Positions 1 through 5,528 of a stretch of DNA of 5,528 nucleotides are shown in pieces. The position numbers and the translations under genes are program-made. The stretch's first letter is position 1, and every line of letters starts with the position of its first letter. Source of the DNA: an uncultured Sphingomonadales bacterium. Its GTDB lineage: Bacteria; Pseudomonadota; Alphaproteobacteria; Sphingomonadales; Sphingomonadaceae. Below the pieces are notes generated by a model, which was given only the letters and a program-made list of their open reading frames with translations, did not search any database and was not told the origin of the DNA. Location of the stretch: contig CAITOD010000730.1 of NCBI GenBank assembly GCA_903893935.1, positions 1-5,528 on the forward strand, written 5' to 3'.

Positions 1-236
1 CCTTCCAGAACCTGGACCACGACCGGGCCCGAGATCATGAATTCGACCAGATCGTTGAAGAACGGGCGTTCGCGGTGCACCGCGTAAAAGCCTTCGGCCT
101 GGTCGCGGGTCAGGTGGAGCCGCTTGGAGGCGACCACGCGCAGGCCGGCCGCTTCGAGCTTGGCGGTGACCGCACCGGTCAGGTTGCGGCGCGTGGCATC
201 GGGCTTGATGATCGAGAAAGTGCGGGTAACCGCCAT
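1..236 (-). CDS. ndk: Nucleoside diphosphate kinase, N-terminal part (3' end outside window)
   Basis: This cytosolic enzyme moves the terminal phosphate between nucleoside tri- and diphosphates through a phosphohistidine, balancing NTP and dNTP pools. The visible 78 codons begin [20 protein letters not shown], which carries the family's IIKPDA motif with the nucleotide-binding lysine at residue 11. Tyr51 and the RPFF stretch (about 57-60), followed by [11 protein letters not shown] (63-73), also match the family. The catalytic histidine (NxxHGSD region, near residue 117) lies beyond the left edge, so activity cannot be judged here. The ATG at 236 is chosen because AAGGA lies 8 nt upstream and the protein starts exactly where the family does. 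The gene follows holC in the same direction after about 100 bp and could be co-transcribed with it or separately expressed. The family assignment is nearly certain. Confidence 0.97.
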   Translation of the reverse strand, partial: MAVTRTFSIIKPDATRRNLTGAVTAKLEAAGLRVVASKRLHLTRDQAEGFYAVHRERPFFNDLVEFMISGPVVVQVLE

Positions 237-244
237 GGTAAGCG

Positions 245-249
245 TCCTT
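245..249 (-). promoter_or_regulatory. Ribosome binding site of ndk
   Basis: On the minus strand AAGGA lies 8 nt before the ATG at 236. This is good Shine-Dalgarno spacing and supports that start. It directly follows the palindrome at 250-261. Confidence 0.6.
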
Positions 250-261
250 GTTTTGCAAAAC
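250..261. repeat. Perfect 12-bp palindrome upstream of ndk
   Basis: GTTTTGCAAAAC reads the same on both strands. It sits immediately before the ndk ribosome binding site, 14 nt from the start codon, as an AT-rich island in GC-rich DNA. It could be an operator for a dimeric regulator or a weak RNA hairpin occluding the ribosome site. No known operator is recognised, so the structure is seen but the function is a guess. The rest of the 237-337 gap holds GC palindromes at 291-298 and 326-335 and no convincing gene, promoter or terminator. Confidence 0.35.
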
Positions 262-337
262 GGGTTCGGCAGCCATCTGGTTGGCCTGTCGGCGCGCCCC
301 TAGCCGGGAACCGCAGCAACCGCAAGGCGCGCGCCGG

Positions 338-772
338 TCACGGACCTTCTTTCCATTTGCCGCCGTCCTGCCGCCAGTAATGGCGTTCGACGCCGTCGCG
401 CTGGCCCAGCATGCGCCAGGTTCCGCGCGCATCGTCGATGCGGTCGGGCGTAAAGAGCATGAACACGCGCGCCATGCCCGCAGCCTCGCGCCACTGGCCA
501 TCGGCGAGTGCCAGAAAGCGCGCGCCATTGGCGGGATCGGGCACGGTCGCGAGCAGGACCGGCTGGCGCGCATCGTGCGGCCCGCCCATGCGCCCATGCG
601 CCAGAAACGAATCCGGCACGCGCTGCCACAGTGCTGCGCTGATGCGATCGAGCTGGGCGGGTTCGTCCGACACCACCAGCAAGCGCTCGCCCGCGGCCAG
701 CGTGTTGCGCGCGAGCAGCGGCACCAGGGCTTCGGCGGGGTCGCGGGTCAGCTGGTAGAAATCGACGCGCAT
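338..772 (-). CDS. holC: DNA polymerase III subunit chi
   Basis: Chi is a small subunit of the DNA polymerase III clamp-loader complex. In well-studied bacteria it pairs with psi and contacts single-strand DNA-binding protein at the replication fork. The predicted 144-residue protein is close to the usual chi length (about 147 in E. coli). Recognisable blocks are MRVDFYQL at the N terminus, [13 protein letters not shown] (48-60), QPVLL (70-74), RVFMLF (102-107), and the C-terminal [11 protein letters not shown] with GGKW (119-140). The ATG at 772 is preferred over a longer in-frame start at 874: the family begins with this MxxxFYxL block, and GGGGGAG lies 9 nt upstream. The first 25 nt overlap the end of the DUF2256 gene, suggesting translational coupling. 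No psi gene is visible, as is common in alphaproteobacteria. Confidence 0.93.
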   Translation of the reverse strand: MRVDFYQLTRDPAEALVPLLARNTLAAGERLLVVSDEPAQLDRISAALWQRVPDSFLAHGRMGGPHDARQPVLLATVPDPANGARFLALADGQWREAAGMARVFMLFTPDRIDDARGTWRMLGQRDGVERHYWRQDGGKWKEGP

Positions 773-915
773 CGTTTCCCGCTCCCCCGGCAGCGATCCG
801 AACAGTAGCGCACCTGATCCCAGTCGCGTTCCCATTTCTTGCGCCAGGCAAACGGCAAGCCGCACGCGGCGCAAAGCTTCGACGGCAGATCAGCCTTGCG
901 CCGCATCCTGGGCAT
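748..915 (-). CDS. DUF2256-type small zinc-binding protein
   Basis: This 55-residue gene fills the gap between pepA and holC. Its start reads [20 protein letters not shown] and its centre is rich in W, K and R ([17 protein letters not shown]). Four cysteines in CxxC (15, 18) and CxxxC (38, 42) spacing suggest one structural zinc site. From memory this is the DUF2256 family: a basic N terminus, the PxKxCxxCGxPFxWRKKW motif, then YCSxxCR. No biochemical function is established that I know of; nucleic-acid binding would fit the basic, zinc-ribbon-like make-up but is only inference. The ATG at 915 lies 2 nt past the pepA stop codon, with weak GAAAG 6 nt upstream; Met4 (906) is an alternative. The frame runs 25 nt into holC and ends at TGA 750-748, so its last residues are probably dispensable. 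Confidence 0.85.
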   Translation of the reverse strand: MPRMRRKADLPSKLCAACGLPFAWRKKWERDWDQVRYCSDRCRGSGKRCASISTS

Positions 916-917
916 GA

Positions 918-2363
918 TCAGCTTTCGAGCACGTCGCGCACATAGCGGTCGAGCAGCCGCACGCCGAAGCCGGTAGCCCCTTTGTCGTGCGTGGCGCCGG
1001 CCTTGTCGACCCAGACCGTGCCGGCGATATCGAGATGCGCCCAGGCCACGCCGTCGCCGACAAAGCGCTGCAGGAACTGCGCGGCGGTGATCGAGCCTGC
1101 CTGGCGCGGCCCGACGTTCTTGATATCGGCGATCGGGCTGTCGATCAGCTTGTCATAGGCAGGGGCGAGCGGAAAGCGCCACAGCTTGTCGCCGCTGGCT
1201 TTGCCCGCCGCGTCGAGCTGGCTCGCAAGCAGATCGTCGTTGGCGAACATCCCGGCGTATTCGTGGCCGAGCGAGACGATGATCGCGCCGGTCAGCGTGG
1301 CGAGATCGACGATTGTCGCGGGCGCATACGTCTGCTGCACCCAGGTCAGCACGTCGCACAGCACCAGCCGGCCTTCGGCATCGGTGTTGATCACTTCGAC
1401 GGTCTGGCCCGACAGGCTGGTGACGACATCGCCGGGGCGCTGCGCATTGCCATCGGGCATGTTTTCAACGAGGCCGACCACGCCGATCACATCGGCTTCG
1501 GCCTTGCGCAGCGCGAGCGTGAGCAGCGCGCCCGCCACCGCGCCGGCGCCGCCCATGTCCCACTTCATGTCTTCCATGCCGCCGGCCGGCTTGATCGAAA
1601 TGCCGCCGGTGTCGAACGTCACGCCTTTGCCCACGAACGCGGTCGGGCGTGCGCCGGCGCGGCCTTTCCAGCGCAGCGCCAGCACGCGGGCTTCGCGCAC
1701 CGAGCCTTGCGCCACGCCGAGCAGCGCGCCCATGCCGAGCTTTTCGAGCTCGGCCTTGTCGAGCACGACGAGTTCGACCCCGGTGCCCGCGAACCGCGCG
1801 CGGCAGCGTTCGACGAAGCTTTCGGGATAGATCACATTGGCGGGCTCGGTCACCAGTTCGCGGGTGAATTCGACGCCTGCGGCCAGCGCTGCTTCGGTCG
1901 CCCAGGCGGCTTCGGTGCCTTCGGGCGCGCCGAACACCACGATGCGTTCGAGCGTCGGCTTGTGATCATCGGGCGTTTTGGTCTTGTAGATATCGTGGCG
2001 CCAGGCGCGCAGCCGCATGGCGAGCAGCACCGCAACGGCATCGGCGGCGCCGAGCGCGGTTCCGGCAAAATCGAGCCCGAGCGCGGTTTCGCCCGAGGCG
2101 AGGTATTTGGCCGTGAGCGCGCCGCCGGCGCGTTCGAGATCATGGCCGGTGGCCTTGCCGATGCCTGCCAGCGCCAGCCGCGCGAGCCCGGCCTCGCCCG
2201 CCTCGAACGTTTCGAACACCTGGCCGGTCTTGCCGGTGAAGCGCGATGCCGCCGCTGCTTCGCGCGCCACGGCCGAAAGGTCGCCGGGCAGCGCGGCTTC
2301 GCGCGCCAGACGGGCGACCAGACGCGGGCGGGGATCGGTGGCAGCGGCAAAAACGATCATCAT
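918..2363 (-). CDS. pepA: Leucyl aminopeptidase (M17 family cytosol aminopeptidase)
   Basis: This cytosolic two-metal exopeptidase removes N-terminal residues, often leucine, from peptides and helps recycle amino acids; in E. coli the protein also binds DNA. The family signature NTDAEGRL is at residues 326-333. Expected metal ligands are present in order: Lys246, Asp251, Asp269, Asp328 and Glu330, with catalytic Lys258 and Arg332, so the enzyme looks intact. Residues 1 to about 160 form the variable N-terminal domain, and the catalytic domain fills the rest (481 residues, usual for the family). Three consecutive in-frame starts exist: GTG 2366, ATG 2363 and ATG 2360. ATG 2363 is chosen because AGGAG ends 9 nt before it. 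The gene is first in the minus-strand unit, ahead of the DUF2256 gene and holC; pepA next to holC is a widely conserved arrangement. The exact start is uncertain by one codon either way. Confidence 0.97.
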   Translation of the reverse strand: MMIVFAAATDPRPRLVARLAREAALPGDLSAVAREAAAASRFTGKTGQVFETFEAGEAGLARLALAGIGKATGHDLERAGGALTAKYLASGETALGLDFAGTALGAADAVAVLLAMRLRAWRHDIYKTKTPDDHKPTLERIVVFGAPEGTEAAWATEAALAAGVEFTRELVTEPANVIYPESFVERCRARFAGTGVELVVLDKAELEKLGMGALLGVAQGSVREARVLALRWKGRAGARPTAFVGKGVTFDTGGISIKPAGGMEDMKWDMGGAGAVAGALLTLALRKAEADVIGVVGLVENMPDGNAQRPGDVVTSLSGQTVEVINTDAEGRLVLCDVLTWVQQTYAPATIVDLATLTGAIIVSLGHEYAGMFANDDLLASQLDAAGKASGDKLWRFPLAPAYDKLIDSPIADIKNVGPRQAGSITAAQFLQRFVGDGVAWAHLDIAGTVWVDKAGATHDKGATGFGVRLLDRYVRDVLES

Positions 2364-2372
2364 CACATGGCT

Positions 2373-2377
2373 CTCCT
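2373..2377 (-). promoter_or_regulatory. Ribosome binding site of pepA
   Basis: AGGAG on the minus strand lies 9 nt before ATG 2363, 6 nt before GTG 2366 and 12 nt before ATG 2360. The spacing favours ATG 2363. An out-of-frame ATG at 2368-2366 overlaps this start cluster and is too close to the site to compete well. Confidence 0.65.
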
Positions 2378-2429
2378 GATCGGCGCCGCACCCGGGAACG
2401 CGGTGCGGACAAACCCGTCAATTGTGGAT

Positions 2430-2458
2430 TTGCAGTTAGGCCGCGCCGGTGCGATAGG
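2430..2458 (+). promoter_or_regulatory. Weak candidate lptD promoter
   Basis: TTGCAG (2430-2435) and GATAGG (2453-2458) are separated by 17 nt; each matches the sigma-70 consensus at about half of its positions. Transcription would then start near 2465, at or just before the lptD ATG, giving a nearly leaderless mRNA. The matches are weak and could be chance. Confidence 0.2.
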
Positions 2459-2465
2459 CAAGCGC

Positions 2466-4784
2466 ATGCGACCCCCGACGCGGCCGACGCGCCATGCCTT
2501 TCCCGTGCGCCTGGCTGCGCGCCATTCGACTGCCTTGCTTGCCCTTGCGGGCATTGTCGGTGTTTTGCCCGCGATGGCGCCCGCGCTGGCCGCGCCGATG
2601 CAGGCCGCGCCCGATTCGCCGGCTGCCGAACCCGATGCCCAGGCAAAGCCGGCCAAGACCGATGTGGTGCGCTTTGCCGCCGACACGGTGACTTATGACC
2701 ACGATGCCGATGTGATCACCGCCAACGGCAATGTGGTGATGCATCGTGATGCGCAATCGCTGCGCGCCGACCATGTGACGTGGAACCGCACCACCGGCGC
2801 GATCGTCGGCACCGGCAATATCCGCTTTGTCGATGAAGACGGCGATGTGCTCTATACCGATCACATCGAACTGACCGACGAATTCAAGGCCGGGGCTACG
2901 CAAGACCTGCTGCTCGTGTTGCGCGAGGGCGGGCGCATGGCAGCGCGGTCGAGCGAGCGCGACGCGGCCGGACGCACCGTGCTCCACCAGAGCACGTACA
3001 GCGGCTGCGAAGTGGTCGATGACGAAGGCTGCCCGAAAAGACCCAGCTGGGAAATGACTGCGGTCCGCATCGTCTATGAACCCGATACGAGGCTGGTGCG
3101 CTATTACGGGGCCAAGCTGCGCATCTTCGGCGTGCCGCTGCTGCCGCTGCCGGGGTTGAGCCATTCGGTCGATTTCAGCGCGCGATCGGGCCTGCTGGTG
3201 CCGACATTCGGGCTGGGATCGTCGAACGGCGCGCAGCTGACCAACAGCTATTACTGGCGCCTCGCCACCAACAAGGACCTTACAGTTACCGGCACGGTGT
3301 TCACCCGCGCGCTGCCGTTGATCAATGCCCACTATCGCGAACTGACTGATACCGGCGCGTTCCAGATCAACGCCTATGTGACCGACAGCCGCCATACCGA
3401 TGCCACCACCGGGACCAATGGCGGGCTGGTCGCCGATGGCACGGGCAATTTCTCGTTGCGCGGCTACCTCGAAGCCAATGGCGTGTTCGAACTGGGCAAC
3501 GACTGGAGCGTCACCGGCGCCGGTCGTTATGTCACCGACCGCACGTTCCTGTTGCGCTACAACGTGTCGCCCGACACCCGGCTGCGTTCGACCATCAATC
3601 TCGAACATATCAGCCAGGACAGCTATTTCAGCTTTGCCGGCTGGGCGGTGCAAGGCATCGGCGTGACCGATGTGCCCGGCCAGCAGCCGTTTGCGCTGCC
3701 CGCGATCGATTATCGCCGCCGCTTCGATGTGCCTGGGCTGGGCGGAAAGCTCGAAATCGAAGCCAATTCGCTGGCGCTGACGCGCAGCGACGGACAGGAC
3801 ACGCAGCGCGCGCTGGCGCGCGCGCAATGGGATCTGCACACGATCACGCGCGGCGGGCAGGAAGTGACGCTGACCGCGCTGGTGCGCGGCGATGTCTACC
3901 ACAGCAGCGACAACAGCCTCGCGACCAATTCGCAATACCAGGGCGTGCCCGGCTGGCAGGCGCGGGGCATCGCCACAGCGGCGCTCGATATCAAATGGCC
4001 GTTCGTCGGCGAAGCATTCGGCGGCACGCAAGTGCTGACCCCCGAAGTGCAAGTGGTGGCCACGCCGCATGTGCGCAATCTGGCCATTCCCAACGAGGAT
4101 TCGCGCGCGGTCGAGCTTGAAGACGACAACATTTTTGCGCTCAACCGTTATTACGGGTTCGATCGGGTCGAAGATGGCGCGCGCGTTACCTATGGCTTTG
4201 ACTGGCGGCTGAACCGGCCGAACTGGCGCGTATCGGCGGCCATCGCGCAATCGTACCGGCTGGCCGACGAAACCGCGCTGGTGCTCGATGGCACGGGGCT
4301 TGCCGCGCGCGTGTCCGACGTGGTCGGGCGGGTCGAATTGCGGTTTCGCGACATTGTCCAGCTGACCGAACGGTTCCAGCTCGACAAGGACACCTTTCAT
4401 CTGCGCCGCAACGAAGTCGATGCGACGGTCGGCGACCACCGGACATATGTGGAACTCGGCTATATCGCGCTCGATCGCGGCTTTCCTGCTGCGTACACCG
4501 ATTTGCAGAACAGCAAGGAACTGCGCGTGTCGGCACGCGCGGCATTTACGCATTACTGGTCGGTGTTCGGTTCGGCGATCGTCAATCTCACGACCAAGAC
4601 CGATGATCCGGTCAACGGCTCGAACGGGTTCGAACTGATCCGCCACCGCGTGGGCTTTGCCTATACCGACGGCTGCCTCGATCTGTCGTTCACCTGGCGG
4701 CGCGACTATGTCACCACCGGCGACGCTGCGCGCGGCAACTCGTATGCGCTGACTTTGTCGCTGCGCAACATCGGCACGCGGTAA
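2466..4784 (+). CDS. lptD: LPS-assembly outer-membrane protein LptD
   Basis: LptD is the outer-membrane beta-barrel that, with the lipoprotein LptE, places lipopolysaccharide in the outer leaflet. The 772-residue protein has a basic N terminus, a hydrophobic stretch (about 22-42) and an ALA-type cleavage site near 42, so it is exported. Residues 65 to about 190 form the OstA/LptA-like jellyroll, with FAADTVTYDHDADVITANGNV as its hallmark. Next come FGVPLLPLPG (221-230), RSGLLVPTFGLG (240-251), YYW plus NKDLT (262-273), and a long barrel of alternating aromatic strands to the C terminus. It has only three cysteines, at 181, 189 and 737. The ATG at 2466 has AGG 7 nt upstream and gives a normal signal peptide. 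The frame stays open far upstream across pepA, and in-frame ATG 2367 would bury the signal peptide behind 33 extra residues, so it is disfavoured. The downstream neighbour surA encodes a chaperone for such barrels. Confidence 0.95.
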   Translation: MRPPTRPTRHAFPVRLAARHSTALLALAGIVGVLPAMAPALAAPMQAAPDSPAAEPDAQAKPAKTDVVRFAADTVTYDHDADVITANGNVVMHRDAQSLRADHVTWNRTTGAIVGTGNIRFVDEDGDVLYTDHIELTDEFKAGATQDLLLVLREGGRMAARSSERDAAGRTVLHQSTYSGCEVVDDEGCPKRPSWEMTAVRIVYEPDTRLVRYYGAKLRIFGVPLLPLPGLSHSVDFSARSGLLVPTFGLGSSNGAQLTNSYYWRLATNKDLTVTGTVFTRALPLINAHYRELTDTGAFQINAYVTDSRHTDATTGTNGGLVADGTGNFSLRGYLEANGVFELGNDWSVTGAGRYVTDRTFLLRYNVSPDTRLRSTINLEHISQDSYFSFAGWAVQGIGVTDVPGQQPFALPAIDYRRRFDVPGLGGKLEIEANSLALTRSDGQDTQRALARAQWDLHTITRGGQEVTLTALVRGDVYHSSDNSLATNSQYQGVPGWQARGIATAALDIKWPFVGEAFGGTQVLTPEVQVVATPHVRNLAIPNEDSRAVELEDDNIFALNRYYGFDRVEDGARVTYGFDWRLNRPNWRVSAAIAQSYRLADETALVLDGTGLAARVSDVVGRVELRFRDIVQLTERFQLDKDTFHLRRNEVDATVGDHRTYVELGYIALDRGFPAAYTDLQNSKELRVSARAAFTHYWSVFGSAIVNLTTKTDDPVNGSNGFELIRHRVGFAYTDGCLDLSFTWRRDYVTTGDAARGNSYALTLSLRNIGTR

Positions 4785-4805
4785 ACAGGGCGCCTGCGTG
4801 TTTTT
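4775..4805 (+). terminator. Possible rho-independent terminator after lptD
   Basis: CACGCGG (4775-4781) can pair with CC-T-GCGTG (4793-4800), seven pairs with one bulged T and an 11-nt loop, followed directly by TTTTT (4801-4805). The stem overlaps the last lptD codon and the loop contains its TAA stop. The bulge and short T-run make it modest, so it may only attenuate read-through into surA. Confidence 0.35.
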
Positions 4806-4893
4806 GCCGCCGGAAACTTCCCTCACCCCGACAAAGGCGCTATCGCCCGCGTTCACTCAGCCGTGGTTCAGCCGGAATTTCGTGTTCAAGCGG

Positions 4894-4922
4894 TGTCCAG
4901 GGCCAGGTTCGCGTCGTAAAAT
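4894..4922 (+). promoter_or_regulatory. Candidate surA promoter
   Basis: TAAAAT (4917-4922) matches the -10 consensus at five of six positions. TGTCCA, 17 nt upstream (4894-4899), matches the -35 at three of six. Transcription would begin near 4929, leaving about 24 nt before the surA ATG. The rest of the 4785-4952 gap shows a short GGCG/CGCC hairpin (4837-4848) without a T-run, and no gene. Confidence 0.35.
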
Positions 4923-4952
4923 CGGCGCAGCAGACAGGATTGATCGACTGCC

Positions 4953-5528
4953 ATGACGTCCGCATTTCGCCATCTGCCACTTTCGACCCGGGTTCCCCTG
5001 CGGCTGGCGCTGATCCTGGGGCTGGTGCTGGCGGCGACACCGGGGCCGTTCACGGCGACGGCTGCACAGGCACAGGAAGACGTGCCGGCCGCAGCGCCCC
5101 CTCCGCCGCCGGTCGCGACCGATGCCGACGGCAATCTCAATCTGCCCAGCAACCCGCAGTTTTTCGGCAAGATGGACCCCAACCATCGCCACGCCACCGC
5201 GATCGTCAACGGCGAGATCATCACCGGCACCGATATCGACCAGCGCTATGCGCTGTTTGCCAATGCCAGCAACGGCAAGATCACGCCCGAAGAAAGCGAC
5301 CGGCTGCGCGCGCAAGTGGTGCGCAACCTGATCGACGAAACGCTCGAAATCCAGGAAGCCAAAGCCGCCGACATCACCATCGAAGACGATGAAGTGAACC
5401 AGCGCTTTGCCTATGTCGCGCAGCAGAACCTCACCGGCGATGCTTCGGCGCTCGAAGCCTATCTGACCCGGATCGGCTCGTCGGCGGCTTCGCTCAAGCG
5501 CCAGATCCGTGGTGAAATCGCCTGGCAG
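4953..5528 (+). CDS. surA: SurA-type periplasmic chaperone / peptidyl-prolyl isomerase, N-terminal part (3' end outside window)
   Basis: SurA proteins escort unfolded outer-membrane proteins across the periplasm and carry parvulin-type proline isomerase domains. The frame is open from 4953 to the window edge (192 codons). Residues 1-40 look like a signal peptide: a basic start, a leucine-rich core (16-28) and an AQA cleavage site at 38-40. Residues 41-80 are a low-complexity linker with five prolines in a row (49-53). Residues 81-191 match the SurA N-terminal chaperone core: ATAIVNGEIITGTDID (81-96), VVRNLIDETLEIQEA (122-136), then QNLTGDASALEAYL and LKRQIRGEIAWQ at the edge. The isomerase domains lie outside, so a related chaperone such as a PpiD/PrsA-like protein cannot be wholly excluded, but position next to lptD argues for SurA. 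The best ribosome site is AGGA, 13 nt before the ATG, rather far; no better start is seen. Confidence 0.92.
   Translation, partial: MTSAFRHLPLSTRVPLRLALILGLVLAATPGPFTATAAQAQEDVPAAAPPPPPVATDADGNLNLPSNPQFFGKMDPNHRHATAIVNGEIITGTDIDQRYALFANASNGKITPEESDRLRAQVVRNLIDETLEIQEAKAADITIEDDEVNQRFAYVAQQNLTGDASALEAYLTRIGSSAASLKRQIRGEIAWQ

Larger units (their letters stand above)
2364..2465. promoter_or_regulatory. Divergent pepA–lptD promoter region
   Basis: This roughly 100-bp gap between two divergent genes must hold the nearest promoters for both. Towards pepA, TTGACG (2421-2416, minus strand) resembles a -35 box, but the hexamer 17 nt further on (TTCCCG) is a poor -10. The centre (about 2411-2440) is noticeably more AT-rich than its surroundings, as expected for promoter DNA. 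The regulatory role follows from gene layout; the exact elements are not resolved. Confidence 0.5.

Noticed and set aside
291..335. GC palindromes (GGCGCGCC and GGCGCGCGCC) after holC as a terminator
   Set aside because: They can pair across a loop of about 30 nt, but no T-run follows on the minus strand, and such GC palindromes are expected by chance in this composition.
248..808. Plus-strand open frames over holC
   Set aside because: They are shadows of holC and the DUF2256 gene, with arginine- and alanine-rich translations and no recognisable domain.
773..874. An upstream start giving holC 34 extra residues
   Set aside because: The extra residues come from reading the DUF2256 gene in the wrong frame, and chi proteins start at the MRVDFYQL block, which has its own ribosome site.
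987..2465. The plus-strand upstream extension of the lptD frame across pepA
   Set aside because: It is antisense to a clear aminopeptidase with all catalytic residues, has no family features, and would bury the LptD signal peptide in the middle of a protein.
4837..4848. GGCG-CTAT-CGCC hairpin between lptD and surA
   Set aside because: The stem is four pairs and is not followed by a T-run, so it is not a credible terminator.
2436..4856. An 806-codon open frame on the minus strand, antisense to lptD
   Set aside because: Its translation is low in hydrophobic order, rich in H, R, Q and A, and matches no family I know. Such mirror frames arise from strong G/C third-position bias opposite a real gene, and lptD is unmistakable.
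1..5528. A hidden mobile element, CRISPR array, defence locus or other new system
   Set aside because: All coding space is taken by conserved housekeeping genes in a conserved order, gaps are about 170 bp or less, and no spaced direct repeats, terminal inverted repeats, tRNA ends or composition shifts are seen.

Overview
The window is ordinary, gene-dense chromosomal DNA from a GC-rich Gram-negative bacterium. Protein style, very high G/C at third codon positions, and a pepA–holC–ndk block facing lptD–surA point to an alphaproteobacterium, most likely Sphingomonadales (Novosphingobium/Sphingomonas-like). The taxonomic call is inferred from recalled protein families and gene order, not from a database search.

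Left half, minus strand, read right to left: pepA (leucyl aminopeptidase, about 2363 to 918), a 55-codon DUF2256-type zinc-binding protein (915 to 748), holC (DNA polymerase III chi subunit, 772 to 338), then after about 100 bp ndk (nucleoside diphosphate kinase, from 236, cut by the left edge). The first three are packed with a 2-nt gap and a 25-nt overlap and are very probably one transcription unit; ndk may be a further member or have its own promoter.

Right half, plus strand: lptD (LPS-assembly outer-membrane protein, 2466 to 4784) is divergent from pepA across about 100 bp. After a 168-bp gap comes surA (periplasmic chaperone/peptidyl-prolyl isomerase, from 4953, cut by the right edge). 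LptD and SurA form a functional pair, because SurA-type chaperones help fold outer-membrane beta-barrels, LptD among them. A possible terminator over the lptD stop codon and a -10-like hexamer before surA suggest that surA may be transcribed partly on its own.

I found no RNA gene, CRISPR array, insertion sequence, phage gene, origin or attachment site, and no previously undescribed system. The points most worth a second look are the easily missed small zinc-binding gene that overlaps holC, the odd cysteine count of LptD, a perfect 12-bp palindrome just before ndk, and the lptD start region.
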